Assembly: GCA_003332265.1 (NCBI GenBank) | Contig: QPGA01000003.1 | Location: forward strand, 69,876 to 133,875 | Reading direction: 5' to 3' | Length of the DNA stretch: 64,000 nt | DNA from: Candidatus Accumulibacter meliphilus | Lineage (GTDB): Bacteria > Pseudomonadota > Gammaproteobacteria > Burkholderiales > Rhodocyclaceae | In this document: positions 43,870-52,270 of the stretch, in pieces | Layout: each line of letters starts with the position of its first letter | Position numbering within the stretch: the stretch's first letter is position 1 | Notes under the pieces: generated by a model | The model's input: only the letters and a program-made list of their open reading frames with translations | Told to the model about the DNA's origin: nothing | Databases searched by the model: none | Made by a program: the position numbers and the translations under genes

Positions 43870-44143
43870 CGGTCAGGAAAAGCGGGGTGCTGGCAGGGGC
43901 CGTCGGAGTGCTTCGGGCACAGCGGACCATCGCGCACAGAACAGCACAGAAATTGTGCGCCGTCGCGTCGCCTTTTAAGGGGCGCCATTTTACCCCAGAG
44001 CGTCGAGCGGACTGTGTACTACTGCATGGCTGTCCTGTTACACGCCCTTGTTGAGCGGTCGCGTGTCGCGGAAGAATTCGAGGCCCCGAAGCGTGCCGTT
44101 TCGCAGTATGGTTGCCGCTGCAGTTTCCAACGGGAGAGGGCCG

Positions 44144-44236
44144 ATGCCACTGCAAGACATTACGCCAATCAACAGCGTGCTCAGGGAGTTGAAAACCTTC
44201 GACCGACGGCCGATCGATTGCCAGGAGGCGGCATGA
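44144..44236 (+). CDS. Thirty-codon ORF coupled to the small secreted protein gene
   Basis: GGAGAG precedes the ATG by 6 bases and the stop overlaps the next start (ATGA at 44233-44236). The peptide MPLQDITPINSVLRELKTFD matches no family I know. Coupling and ribosome-binding site favour translation, perhaps as a leader, but length makes chance possible. Confidence 0.35.
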   Translation: MPLQDITPINSVLRELKTFDRRPIDCQEAA

Positions 44237-44436
44237 GATCCCACTTTGCGATTGTATTTTCATGCCTGCTGTTCGGTGCCTCAGCGCTTGCTACGCCTGC
44301 ACCCTGGTATCTTTGGCGCAGCAAGCTTGATGGTCAGGTATTCTGTGCTCAGACGCCGCCAGGCGTCGGTTGGCAGCGGGTCGGCGGGCCATACCGGGAT
44401 GCGCGCTGCGAGAACACGGGTGTGCCCGGCAAATAG
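44233..44436 (+). CDS. Small secreted protein, 67 aa, two cysteines
   Basis: AGGAGG at 44223-44228 is an ideal ribosome-binding site 4 bases before the ATG. The product has a clean signal peptide (MRSHFAIVFSCLLFGASALA, cleavage near residue 20) and a mature part of about 47 residues starting TPAPWYLWRSKLDG, with Cys38 and Cys59 able to form a disulphide. No named domain is recognised. It lies divergent from hrpA and upstream of the repeat and zntB. Confidence 0.65.
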   Translation: MRSHFAIVFSCLLFGASALATPAPWYLWRSKLDGQVFCAQTPPGVGWQRVGGPYRDARCENTGVPGK

Positions 44437-44532
44437 TCGTTGGCCGCATCTTTCCTGCGAACTTTTCTTGACCGGAGTGAGTCGGAAGACGGGGCGCAAG
44501 CCGGGATTGAGCAGTCGCGATTTACGGTCAAC

Positions 44533-44660
44533 CTAACGGTCATGACACGTGGAGACACCCCAAATCATGAAAGTCATGACCGTCTCCCCCTCTTCCCCGA
44601 CCCTTCTCCCGCGAGCCGAGAAGGGAGGTTCGTGAGTCGCATACGCGACTTTCACATTAA
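44533..44660 (+). repeat. Dispersed intergenic repeat, copy B
   Basis: 128 bp, beginning CTAACGGTCATGACACGTGG and ending CGCGACTTTCACATTAA. It carries the CGGTCATGAC/GTCATGACCG inverted repeat, a CTTCTCCCGCG...GAGAAGG stem slightly degraded relative to copy C, and an AGTCGC/GCGACT stem. It lies 17 bases before the zntB start and is by chance open in the zntB frame. Confidence 0.88.
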
Positions 44661-44676
44661 TGATTGGGTTTTGAGC

Positions 44677-45651
44677 ATGGGTAAAAAGAAGAGCGGCCTG
44701 GTCTTTGCCTACATTCTCGACGGGGGGGCCGGCAAAGCGATGAACTGGGATCGGATCAGCAGCTGGGAACCGGGCCAGGGAATCCTGTGGTTGCATCTCG
44801 ATTACGCCGACGAGGGAGCCAGGCAATGGCTGGTCGAAGAGAGCGGGCTCGATGAAGTGGCGTGCGCCGCCTTGATGGCCGAAGAAACCCGCCCGCGGGT
44901 ATTGTCATCCGGCGCGTCCCTGCTCCTCATCCTGCGCGGCGTCAACTTCAATCCCGGTGCCGATCTCGAAGACATGGTCGCCATTCGCATGTGGTTCGAG
45001 GAGCACCGCATCATCAGCATGCGGCATCGGCGGGTGATGGCCATGGACGACATCAACAAGAGTATCCAGGCCGGCAAGGGGCCGGATTCGATCAGCGATT
45101 TTGTGGTCATGGCAGTCAGCAAGCTCACCGATCGGCTGGCCGACGTGATCAGTGACATCGATGACAGCGTCGATGAGCTGGAGGACACGGTATTGACCGA
45201 GGAAAGTCACGAGCTGCGCCCCAAACTTGCCCATCTGCGCCGACAAACGATCAGCATGCGACGCTACATATCGCCGCAGCGCGACGTGCTGGCACGCCTG
45301 CAGAACGAGCGCGTTCCCTGGCTGAACGAAGTCGATCGGGTGCGCATCCGCGAACTCGCCGAACGCACGGCCAGGTTCGTCGATGATCTCGACTCGGCGC
45401 GCGATCGTGCGGCGATTACCCAGGAAGAACTCAACAACGCCCTCTCCGAGAAGATGAATAAAACCATGTACGTGCTGTCGATCGTCGCCGCGATCTTTCT
45501 CCCTTTGGGCCTGTTTACGGGTCTTCTGGGAATCAACGTCGGCGGAATTCCGGGAACCGAAAATAGCTCCGCATTTGCGCTCGTCAGCGTCATGCTGCTT
45601 GTTTTTGCCTTTGCTCAGTACATTCTCTTCAAGAAAATGAAATGGATTTGA
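44677..45651 (+). CDS. ZntB/CorA family divalent metal transporter
   Basis: A 324-aa CorA-superfamily protein with a large cytoplasmic domain, a long helix (about 130-260) and two C-terminal transmembrane helices. The pore signature GINVGGIPG (GxN type) matches ZntB, a zinc transporter, better than the GMN of typical CorA. The frame is open 79 codons further upstream, but that part is repeat copy B, so I start at the ATG at 44677. The ribosome-binding site is weak. Confidence 0.85.
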   Translation: MGKKKSGLVFAYILDGGAGKAMNWDRISSWEPGQGILWLHLDYADEGARQWLVEESGLDEVACAALMAEETRPRVLSSGASLLLILRGVNFNPGADLEDMVAIRMWFEEHRIISMRHRRVMAMDDINKSIQAGKGPDSISDFVVMAVSKLTDRLADVISDIDDSVDELEDTVLTEESHELRPKLAHLRRQTISMRRYISPQRDVLARLQNERVPWLNEVDRVRIRELAERTARFVDDLDSARDRAAITQEELNNALSEKMNKTMYVLSIVAAIFLPLGLFTGLLGINVGGIPGTENSSAFALVSVMLLVFAFAQYILFKKMKWI

Positions 45652-45902
45652 TCGGCAGGGGAGCGGCCACGGGTGGGCGACGCGGTGCTTGAAGGTGGCT
45701 GCCATTGCGGCATTGACACAATATTCGGCTAAAATGCGCGGCGTCGGTTCCCGGCTTGCCGCCATGGCACTCCACGCTGCGCGCCAAGTTGCTGTTCTGG
45801 CACCCGTTATGTGTGCCGGTATAGGGGTACCGTGAATATTTTCCCGTGCCCGACCGGGCGCCCCACGACCAACAGTGGTCCAATTTGAAGAAGGATAATT
45901 CA

Positions 45903-46595
45903 ATGAAGCAATACAGCGCGGAGTTCCTTGGAACATTCTGGCTTGTTCTCGGTGGCTGCGGTAGCGCGGTACTTGCCGCCGCGTTCCCAGAATTGGGCAT
46001 CGGCTTTGCCGGCGTTTCACTGGCATTCGGATTGACCGTCCTGACCATGGCCTTCGCCATCGGCCATATCTCGGGTTGTCATCTCAACCCCGCAATTTCC
46101 ATCGGTCTGTGGGCCGGCGGTCGTTTTCCGGCGAGCAAGCTTGCACCCTACATCGTCGCGCAGGTTCTCGGTGGCATAGCTGCCGGCGCGGTGTTGTACG
46201 TCATTGCCAGCGGCGGCCCCGGCTTCGAGTTGTCGAACGGTTTTGCCGCGAACGGCTACGGCGAGCATTCTCCGGGCAAATATTCGCTGCTCTCGGCGCT
46301 GGTCACTGAAATCGTCATGACCATGTTTTTCCTGCTGGTGATTATGGGCGCTACCGACAAGCGCGCGCCGGCCGGCTTCGCACCCATCGCCATCGGCCTG
46401 TGCCTGACCCTGATCCACCTGATCAGCATTCCGGTCACCAACACCTCGGTCAATCCCGCGCGCAGCACCGGCGTTGCCATTTTCGTCGGCGACTGGGCGA
46501 CGGCCCAGCTCTGGCTGTTCTGGGTGGCTCCGATCATCGGTGGCGTGCTCGGCGCGCTGGCTTATCGCTTCATCGCTGGCGACGAAGAAAGCTGA
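45903..46595 (+). CDS. aqpZ: Aquaporin Z
   Basis: A 230-aa MIP channel with six transmembrane helices and both NPA motifs ([10 protein letters not shown] and [10 protein letters not shown]). The selectivity-filter His ([18 protein letters not shown]) and Arg after the second NPA point to a water-selective AqpZ rather than a glycerol facilitator. AAGGA at 45890-45894 supports the ATG at 45903 over an earlier in-frame ATG at 45846. It stands alone, with a 250-base leader region. Confidence 0.94.
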   Translation: MKQYSAEFLGTFWLVLGGCGSAVLAAAFPELGIGFAGVSLAFGLTVLTMAFAIGHISGCHLNPAISIGLWAGGRFPASKLAPYIVAQVLGGIAAGAVLYVIASGGPGFELSNGFAANGYGEHSPGKYSLLSALVTEIVMTMFFLLVIMGATDKRAPAGFAPIAIGLCLTLIHLISIPVTNTSVNPARSTGVAIFVGDWATAQLWLFWVAPIIGGVLGALAYRFIAGDEES

Positions 46596-46683
46596 AAATG
46601 GTCGCTCCGGGTCGGGCGGTTCTCGCCCCCGATCCGACGAAGCCACGTCTCACTCGCAAGCTTTCAGCCACAAGGAGATCCAG

Positions 46684-47232
46684 ATGCATCTCAACGCATT
46701 GCTGCCGCGCTACCCGGTTCCCGCCCTGAATGTGGCGCTGACCTCCGGCGGGCGTTTCGTCCTCGGTGCGTCACCCGCCGAACACTTCGACCTGCTGGTT
46801 TTCTATCGCGGCCTGCATTGCCCGATCTGCGCCAAATACCTGCTCGAGCTCGAACGCCTGGCGCCCGAGTTTGCGTCGCGTGGTGTTCAGATCGTGGCCA
46901 TCAGCAGCGACGGTGAAGAACGTGGCCGGCAAATGGCCGAAAAAGTTGGCGCCAAAGGCGTGCAGTTCGCCTACGGCCTGAGCCTGCACAGCGCACGCCA
47001 ATGGGGGCTGTATATCAGCACTTCGCGCGGCAAGACGTCGATCGGAATCGAGGAACCCGAGCTGTTCAGCGAACCCGGCGTTTTTCTGGTTCGCCCCGAT
47101 GGGACGCTGTACTACGGGGCGGTCCAGACAATGCCCTTCGCGCGTCCGCAGTTCCAGGATCTGCTTGGCGCGGTTGACTTCGCCATCAGCAAGGACTACC
47201 CGGCGCGCGGCGAATTCACCGGCGCAGTCTAG
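46684..47232 (+). CDS. Peroxiredoxin-like thioredoxin-fold protein
   Basis: A 182-aa AhpC/TSA-like protein with the redox motif HCPIC in FYRGLHCPICAKYL and the typical VQIVAISSD strand. The CPxC form, rather than the single peroxidatic Cys, resembles the peroxiredoxin-like (PRX-like) subfamily. AAGGAG precedes the ATG. It has no signal peptide and is probably cytoplasmic. Position after aqpZ (88-base gap) and before convergent gltX says little about function. Confidence 0.8.
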   Translation: MHLNALLPRYPVPALNVALTSGGRFVLGASPAEHFDLLVFYRGLHCPICAKYLLELERLAPEFASRGVQIVAISSDGEERGRQMAEKVGAKGVQFAYGLSLHSARQWGLYISTSRGKTSIGIEEPELFSEPGVFLVRPDGTLYYGAVQTMPFARPQFQDLLGAVDFAISKDYPARGEFTGAV

Positions 47233-47239
47233 CAGCCGG

Positions 47240-47257
47240 GCCAGCTGGCAAGCTGGC
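47240..47257. terminator. Hairpin between convergent peroxiredoxin-like and gltX genes
   Basis: GCCAGCT, loop GGCA, AGCTGGC is a perfect 7-bp stem in the 47-base gap between the two stop codons. No T-run follows on either strand, so terminator activity is uncertain. Confidence 0.4.
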
Positions 47258-47279
47258 AGTTCGCGCCTCGTCGTCAGCG

Positions 47280-48668
47280 TCAGCCGGCGGCAGCCAGTCG
47301 CCTGAGCACCTCTTCGCGCGGGAAAAGGGCGACCAGGGCATCGACCGATGGCGTCTGGTCCTGGCCGGTGAGCAGCACCCGCAGAGGCATCGCCAGCTTG
47401 GGCATTTTCAGCCCGTGCGCGGCGACGCTGTGCTTGATCAGGGCGCCAATCGCCGCCGGCTCCCAGGCGATGTGCGGCAGGCCGGCGACGAAGTCGGCCA
47501 GCGCCGGCAGGGCTTCCGGCGTCAGATGCTTGACCAGGAGCTCGGCTTTCGGTGTGATGTCGATGTAGAACACTTCGGCGGCGTCGGCCAGCTCATTGAG
47601 GTTGGCGACCCGCTCCTGGTACAACGCGATGATCGCCGGCAAGGAAGGTGTGGCGCTCACCGTCACGCCGCGCGCTTGCAGGCGCGGCAGGACCAGCGCC
47701 GCCAGTCGCTCAGGCTCGGCGCGCTTGAGGTAGTGCGCATTGAGCCAGTTGAGTTTCTCGGTGTTGAACTGCGCGGCCGACGGTGTGATGTGGTCGAGGT
47801 CGAACCACTCGCAGAACTGCGCCATCGAGAAGATTTCGTCGTCACCGTGCGACCAGCCCAGGCGCGCGAGATAGTTGAGCACCGCTTCGGGCAGATAGCC
47901 TTCGTCGTCGTACTGCATGACGCTCACCGCGCCGTGGCGCTTGGACAGTTTTTGGCCATCGTCACCGAGAATCATCGACAGGTGCGCGTATTGCGGTACT
48001 GGCACGCCGAGCGCCTGCAGGATGTTGATCTGCCGCGGCGTGTTATTGACATGGTCGTCACCGCGAATGACCTGCGTGATGCCCATGTCGAAGTCATCGA
48101 CGACGACGCAGAAGTTATAGGTCGGTGTGCCATCGGCGCGGGCGATGACCAGGTCGTCGAGTTCGGCGTTGGCAATTTCGATGCGCCCCTTGACCAGGTC
48201 GTCCCAGGCGACAACGCCGTCGCTCGGATTGCGGAAGCGAACCGCCGGCGAGACGCCGGTCGGCGGCGTCGGCAGGACCTTGCCCGGCTCCGGCCGCCAG
48301 GTGCCGTCATAGCGCGCTTTCAGTCCTTGCGCACGTTGCTCCTCGCGCAGGCGATCGAGTTCTGCGGGGGCCATGTAGCAATGGTAGGCGGTGCCGGCAG
48401 CGAGCATCTCTTCGATGACCACCTGGTAGCGAGCCATGCGCTGCGTCTGATAGAAGGGCCCTTCGTCGTGGGTCAGGCCCAGCCAGTCCATGCCGTCAAG
48501 AATTGCCTGCACGGCTTCCGGCGTCGAACGCGCCAGGTCGGTGTCCTCGATGCGCAGGATGAAGCTGCCGCCGTGGCGACGGGCATAGGCCCACGAGAAG
48601 AGCGCGGTGCGCGCGCCGCCAATGTGCAGGAAACCGGTCGGGGAGGGCGCAAAACGGGTGCGGATCAT
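47280..48668 (-). CDS. gltX: Glutamyl-tRNA synthetase
   Basis: A 462-aa class I synthetase with [16 protein letters not shown] (HIGH motif) at the N-terminus and KLSKRHG (KMSKS motif) near residue 240. It charges tRNA-Glu. Length and motifs are standard for the bacterial discriminating or non-discriminating enzyme. Repeat copy C lies 33 bases upstream of the start codon. Confidence 0.97.
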   Translation of the reverse strand: MIRTRFAPSPTGFLHIGGARTALFSWAYARRHGGSFILRIEDTDLARSTPEAVQAILDGMDWLGLTHDEGPFYQTQRMARYQVVIEEMLAAGTAYHCYMAPAELDRLREEQRAQGLKARYDGTWRPEPGKVLPTPPTGVSPAVRFRNPSDGVVAWDDLVKGRIEIANAELDDLVIARADGTPTYNFCVVVDDFDMGITQVIRGDDHVNNTPRQINILQALGVPVPQYAHLSMILGDDGQKLSKRHGAVSVMQYDDEGYLPEAVLNYLARLGWSHGDDEIFSMAQFCEWFDLDHITPSAAQFNTEKLNWLNAHYLKRAEPERLAALVLPRLQARGVTVSATPSLPAIIALYQERVANLNELADAAEVFYIDITPKAELLVKHLTPEALPALADFVAGLPHIAWEPAAIGALIKHSVAAHGLKMPKLAMPLRVLLTGQDQTPSVDALVALFPREEVLRRLAAAG

Positions 48669-48701
48669 GGCTGGGGGTCGCAGTCTGGCAAAGCGCCCAT
48701 T

Positions 48702-48828
48702 CTAACGGCCATGACACGTGGAGACACCCCAAGTCATGAAAGTCATGACCGTTTCCCTCTTCCCCTGACCCTTCTCCCGCGAGGGGAGACGGGAGTTTCG
48801 TGAGTCGCGTGCGCGACTTTCACATTAA
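48702..48828 (+). repeat. Dispersed intergenic repeat, copy C
   Basis: 127 bp with the same three hairpin arms; the CTTCTCCCGCGAGGGGAGA stem and the AGTCGC-GTGC-GCGACT stem are intact. The outer inverted repeat has one mismatch (CGGCCATGAC against GTCATGACCG). It lies between gltX and the diguanylate cyclase, both on the minus strand, so it overlaps the gltX upstream region. Confidence 0.88.
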
Positions 48829-48868
48829 CCCTAGACCCGCCGCCGCCCCGCTGCTGTGCCGGCGGCTC

Positions 48869-51841
48869 TCAGCCGCGCTGTTCGCCATCGTGAAAGCGAA
48901 TGAAATTTCGCCCGGCCTGCTTGGCTTCATACATGGCCGCATCGGCCCACTGCAGGATCTCGTCCTGGGTGGCTTGATGACCGATGAACAAGGCCACGCC
49001 GATGCTCGCCGAGCACTGGTGGGTCAGCGTCGTGGCGCTTTTTCCTGCGGACCGGATGCTCAGTCGATACGGTTGCAGCAGGGCGATACGAATCTTTTCG
49101 GCGATGATGGCGGCTTTCTCCATTGACGCGTACTTGTCCGCAGCCAGCTCGCTGATCATCACCACGAACTCGTCGCCACCGAAGCGGGCGACGGTATCCA
49201 CCTCGCGGACACAGCTCTTCAGACGCCCCGCCGCCTCGACCAGGAGCAGGTCGCCGATGACGTGCCCATGCGCATCGTTGAGCGGTTTGAAGTTGTCCAG
49301 GTCGACGAACATTACGGCACCATGGCAGGGTGCTCGCCCGCTGGCGGCCATCGTCTGCTGTAGACGGTCGTTGAGCAGGCGGCGGTTGGGGAGCGCGGTC
49401 AGTGGGTCATGAAACGCCAGTTTGCGCACCTGCTCCTCGGCGTGCTTGCGTTCGGTGATTTCCCGGCTGACGCCGTGATAACCGATGATCGTGCCCTGCG
49501 CGTCACGTTCGGCCGTGGATAGGACTTCCAGCCAGATCAGGCTACCGTCCTGGCAGAGCTGTGGCAGTTCGAAGCGCGTAATCCCGGTGTGCACGCCGCG
49601 CCGCTCGGCTTCTGCGCGTAGCGCCTGCTTCTCCCTGAGAATGGCGATACCCTCGGCGGTCAACACTTCTGTCACGTGCCGCCCGATGACCTGCTCTGCC
49701 TTGTAGCCGCGTAGGCGTTCGTCTGCCGGGCTGATATAGGTGAAGTGATGATCGCGGTCCTGTCGCCAGACGATGTCGGAGACATTCTCGGTGAGCAGCC
49801 GGTAGTGCGCCTCGCTGGCTCGCAGCCGTTCAGCCGCGAGGTTGCGCTCGATGGCGATACTGGCCAGGCGGGCGGATTGTTCGATCAGCTCGATATGGGC
49901 CGCGCTCGGGCTATGCGGGTGACGATGATAAATGGCGAAGGTGCCGAGGACTGTTCCCGGCGATGAGCGAACCGGTTCGGACCAGCAGGATCCCAGGCCG
50001 GCGCTCGCCGCCAGCGCTCTGGCACGCTCCCAGTAGGGATGCGTGGCGATATCTTCGACGATGACGCGCTGGCCGGTAAACGCCGCCGTTCCGCAGGAAC
50101 CGGCTGCGGCGCGGATTTTCATCCCGTTGACCGCGGCGTTGAAGGCGTCGGGCAGGCTTGGGGCTGCGCCGGTGATGAGGCGCTGGCCATCGTTGTCGAC
50201 CAGCAGGATGCTGCACAGCATTCCCGGGTTGAGTTCCTCGACGCCCTGCGCCAGCGCTTCAAGAATGCCGCGTAGAGGCGCGCTTTCCGCCAGCAGTTGC
50301 AGGATGCGGCCGCGAAACTGTTCGTATTGCTCGGCTCGCTTGAGGGCCGTGATATTGCTATGCGTAATCACTACGCCGCGCTCGATGTCGGGACCCAAAG
50401 GCATGACGATCATCGTGAACCAGCGCTGTTCTTGCGGCGAGTGGCAAGCGTATTCGAGACTGAAGGAAGGCTGGCGGCGTTCCAGAACTGCCTCGATTCC
50501 GCGCCGCGGGTTGGCTGCATCGTCGGCCAGGGCCGCAGCGTCAAGCGTGCAGAAATCGAGGTAATTCACGCCGGCTTCGGTATGTGCTGCGGGCTGCCCT
50601 GGCTGGCTGCTGTTCTCCCGCGAAAACCGCCGCCAACCCTTGTTGACCGCCTGTATCACACCGTGCTGATCGAGGACGACGATTTCGGCAGCCATGGAAT
50701 TGAGGATGGTGTTCTTGAAGGTTTCGCTTTCCTGCAACGCTTTTTCGCGATTGCCAAGGGTTTCGAGGAGGTGATTGAAGCTGGCGATGAGGGCGCCAAC
50801 TTCGTCATGGCGGGCTATCGGCAAGGGTTGCGGGAGCTGCTGCGTAGCCGACAAACGGGAGAGCAGCTTGGCAGCAGAAAGCATCGGTGCAAGCTGCCGA
50901 CCCAATATCCACCACGTTGCGGCTGCTGCCAACAGGGTCAGCAGCAGCGCTGCCAGCAGCATGCGCTGCTGCATCGCGAGAATCGGGGCAAAAGCTTCGG
51001 AGGTGGGAAGTATCGCCACCAGGTCCCAGCCTGACACGGCTATTCTCTTGGCCGAGGTCAGTATTTCCGTGCCAACGGCGCTGACGTAGACGATGGGCCC
51101 CGAGAAACCTTCGATAAAGCGATCAATCGTCGGATTGACGCCGGGTGCGGGAAAGCTGGCCATGACGCGGCGCTTGTCGGTCGCCGTGATGATCTGGCGG
51201 TACTGCGGCGCAACAAGAAGATAACCACCGGTTTTGCCGTAGCGGCCGTCGGTGATGTGGTCGAGAAAGTTGGGTATGGCCAGATTGACGACCCCGCTCA
51301 CGGCGCCAATCACATTGTCACGTGGGTCACGAATGGCTACGCTCATGCCAAAAACCGGCGCCTGCAGTTTCTTGCCTATCACAGGCCGGCTGATCGTCGA
51401 TTTTCCCGCCTGCAGCGCCGTAGCGATGCTGTCGATGTCCATGTAATTGACTCCCTGCCGCCCCGATGCGGGAGGAAATTCGGCGACCGCTGTGCCGTCG
51501 AGTCGATGGGCAATGATGCCGCCGTTGAATGGCTCGCCTTCGAGTGCCAGGCTTTGCGCCAGGAAGGCCTGTAAGGCGGTGTTGTCGGCCAGCATCGCGG
51601 CAGTCACGCGGTTGGCAATTCTCGCCAGAATTGCCAGGCCGTCGCCCAATTCGTGATTCAACTCGTCGGCCAGCAAGGAAACCGTTGACAGTTGCTGGTC
51701 ACCCAGCAGACGTCCCATATCTGCCCGCAACATTCGGCTGCTGTAAAAAGCCAGTGACCAGATGCTGACAAGGAAGATGGTGAGCGTAAACAGGGTGATT
51801 CTCGTCTTCAGCGAGCTCTCTCTAAAGCGAGTCCAGTTCAC
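48869..51841 (-). CDS. Membrane diguanylate cyclase with Cache, HAMP, PAS, GAF, PAS and GGDEF domains
   Basis: A 990-aa sensor: transmembrane helix 1 (about 15-35), periplasmic double-Cache domain (about 40-285), transmembrane helix 2 (about 293-315), HAMP (to about 365), PAS (375-500), GAF (510-665), PAS (675-798) and GGDEF (805-985). GGDEF is intact (888-892) and the inhibitory RxxD site (R879-D882) is present, so it should make c-di-GMP with product feedback. No EAL domain. It is divergent from the cytochrome cluster and could supply the c-di-GMP read by MshE. Confidence 0.92.
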   Translation of the reverse strand: MNWTRFRESSLKTRITLFTLTIFLVSIWSLAFYSSRMLRADMGRLLGDQQLSTVSLLADELNHELGDGLAILARIANRVTAAMLADNTALQAFLAQSLALEGEPFNGGIIAHRLDGTAVAEFPPASGRQGVNYMDIDSIATALQAGKSTISRPVIGKKLQAPVFGMSVAIRDPRDNVIGAVSGVVNLAIPNFLDHITDGRYGKTGGYLLVAPQYRQIITATDKRRVMASFPAPGVNPTIDRFIEGFSGPIVYVSAVGTEILTSAKRIAVSGWDLVAILPTSEAFAPILAMQQRMLLAALLLTLLAAAATWWILGRQLAPMLSAAKLLSRLSATQQLPQPLPIARHDEVGALIASFNHLLETLGNREKALQESETFKNTILNSMAAEIVVLDQHGVIQAVNKGWRRFSRENSSQPGQPAAHTEAGVNYLDFCTLDAAALADDAANPRRGIEAVLERRQPSFSLEYACHSPQEQRWFTMIVMPLGPDIERGVVITHSNITALKRAEQYEQFRGRILQLLAESAPLRGILEALAQGVEELNPGMLCSILLVDNDGQRLITGAAPSLPDAFNAAVNGMKIRAAAGSCGTAAFTGQRVIVEDIATHPYWERARALAASAGLGSCWSEPVRSSPGTVLGTFAIYHRHPHSPSAAHIELIEQSARLASIAIERNLAAERLRASEAHYRLLTENVSDIVWRQDRDHHFTYISPADERLRGYKAEQVIGRHVTEVLTAEGIAILREKQALRAEAERRGVHTGITRFELPQLCQDGSLIWLEVLSTAERDAQGTIIGYHGVSREITERKHAEEQVRKLAFHDPLTALPNRRLLNDRLQQTMAASGRAPCHGAVMFVDLDNFKPLNDAHGHVIGDLLLVEAAGRLKSCVREVDTVARFGGDEFVVMISELAADKYASMEKAAIIAEKIRIALLQPYRLSIRSAGKSATTLTHQCSASIGVALFIGHQATQDEILQWADAAMYEAKQAGRNFIRFHDGEQRG

Positions 51842-52162
51842 GAGGTTTTCACGCAGTCGATAACATTTTTGGATTGGCGATAGGGAAGCTTAATACATTT
51901 TCTGGCAGCATGGTTTCTCAAAAAAATTTCCTTGGCAGCGTCTGCCTGCGCCCAGGAGGGCCTGCAGGTCCCTTGAATGGCTGCAAAATTTTGAGGCGGA
52001 GCCTTGTCGGTCGCAATGTGGCGTGGAACCACCTTGCGTGTCGGCTGCCAAAGCTTCGTCAGTCGCGGCAGCACCGAGAGGGCGCCAGCACGATAATTTA
52101 ACAAGAGCTCGCGGTGCGGACGCTGGGACTGAAATCGGGAGTGGCGCCGGGAATGGCGGCGC
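51842..52162. other. Divergent intergenic region between the cyclase and the cytochrome cluster
   Basis: No gene is supported here. The left 80 bases are AT-richer than the surroundings and probably hold the cyclase promoter, though no clear box pair was found. Frames crossing this region have neither homology nor ribosome-binding sites. Confidence 0.4.
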
Positions 52163-52191
52163 TTGACAGGGCGGGCACGCGAACAGATACT
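52163..52191 (+). promoter_or_regulatory. Sigma-70 promoter candidate for the di-haem cytochrome cluster
   Basis: A perfect TTGACA (52163-52168) and GATACT (52186-52191) with a 17-base spacer. The start near 52198 leaves a 73-base leader before the ATG at 52271. The spacing and -35 are ideal, the -10 is 4/6. Confidence 0.6.
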
Positions 52192-52270
52192 GCCCTGCCG
52201 TCGACTGCGCTACCGACGAGTCTCCCATGTTTGGGGTTTCAAGCTGTTTGTGTCCGTAAGGAGAGAACGC

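Noticed and set aside
44038-44244. 68-codon minus-strand frame upstream of hrpA
   Set aside because: It overlaps the coupled small ORFs antisense, has no ribosome-binding site and no signal or domain.
45760-45785. Sigma-54-like sequence TGGCACTCCACGCTGC before aqpZ
   Set aside because: The GG and GC dinucleotides are one base too far apart for a -24/-12 promoter.
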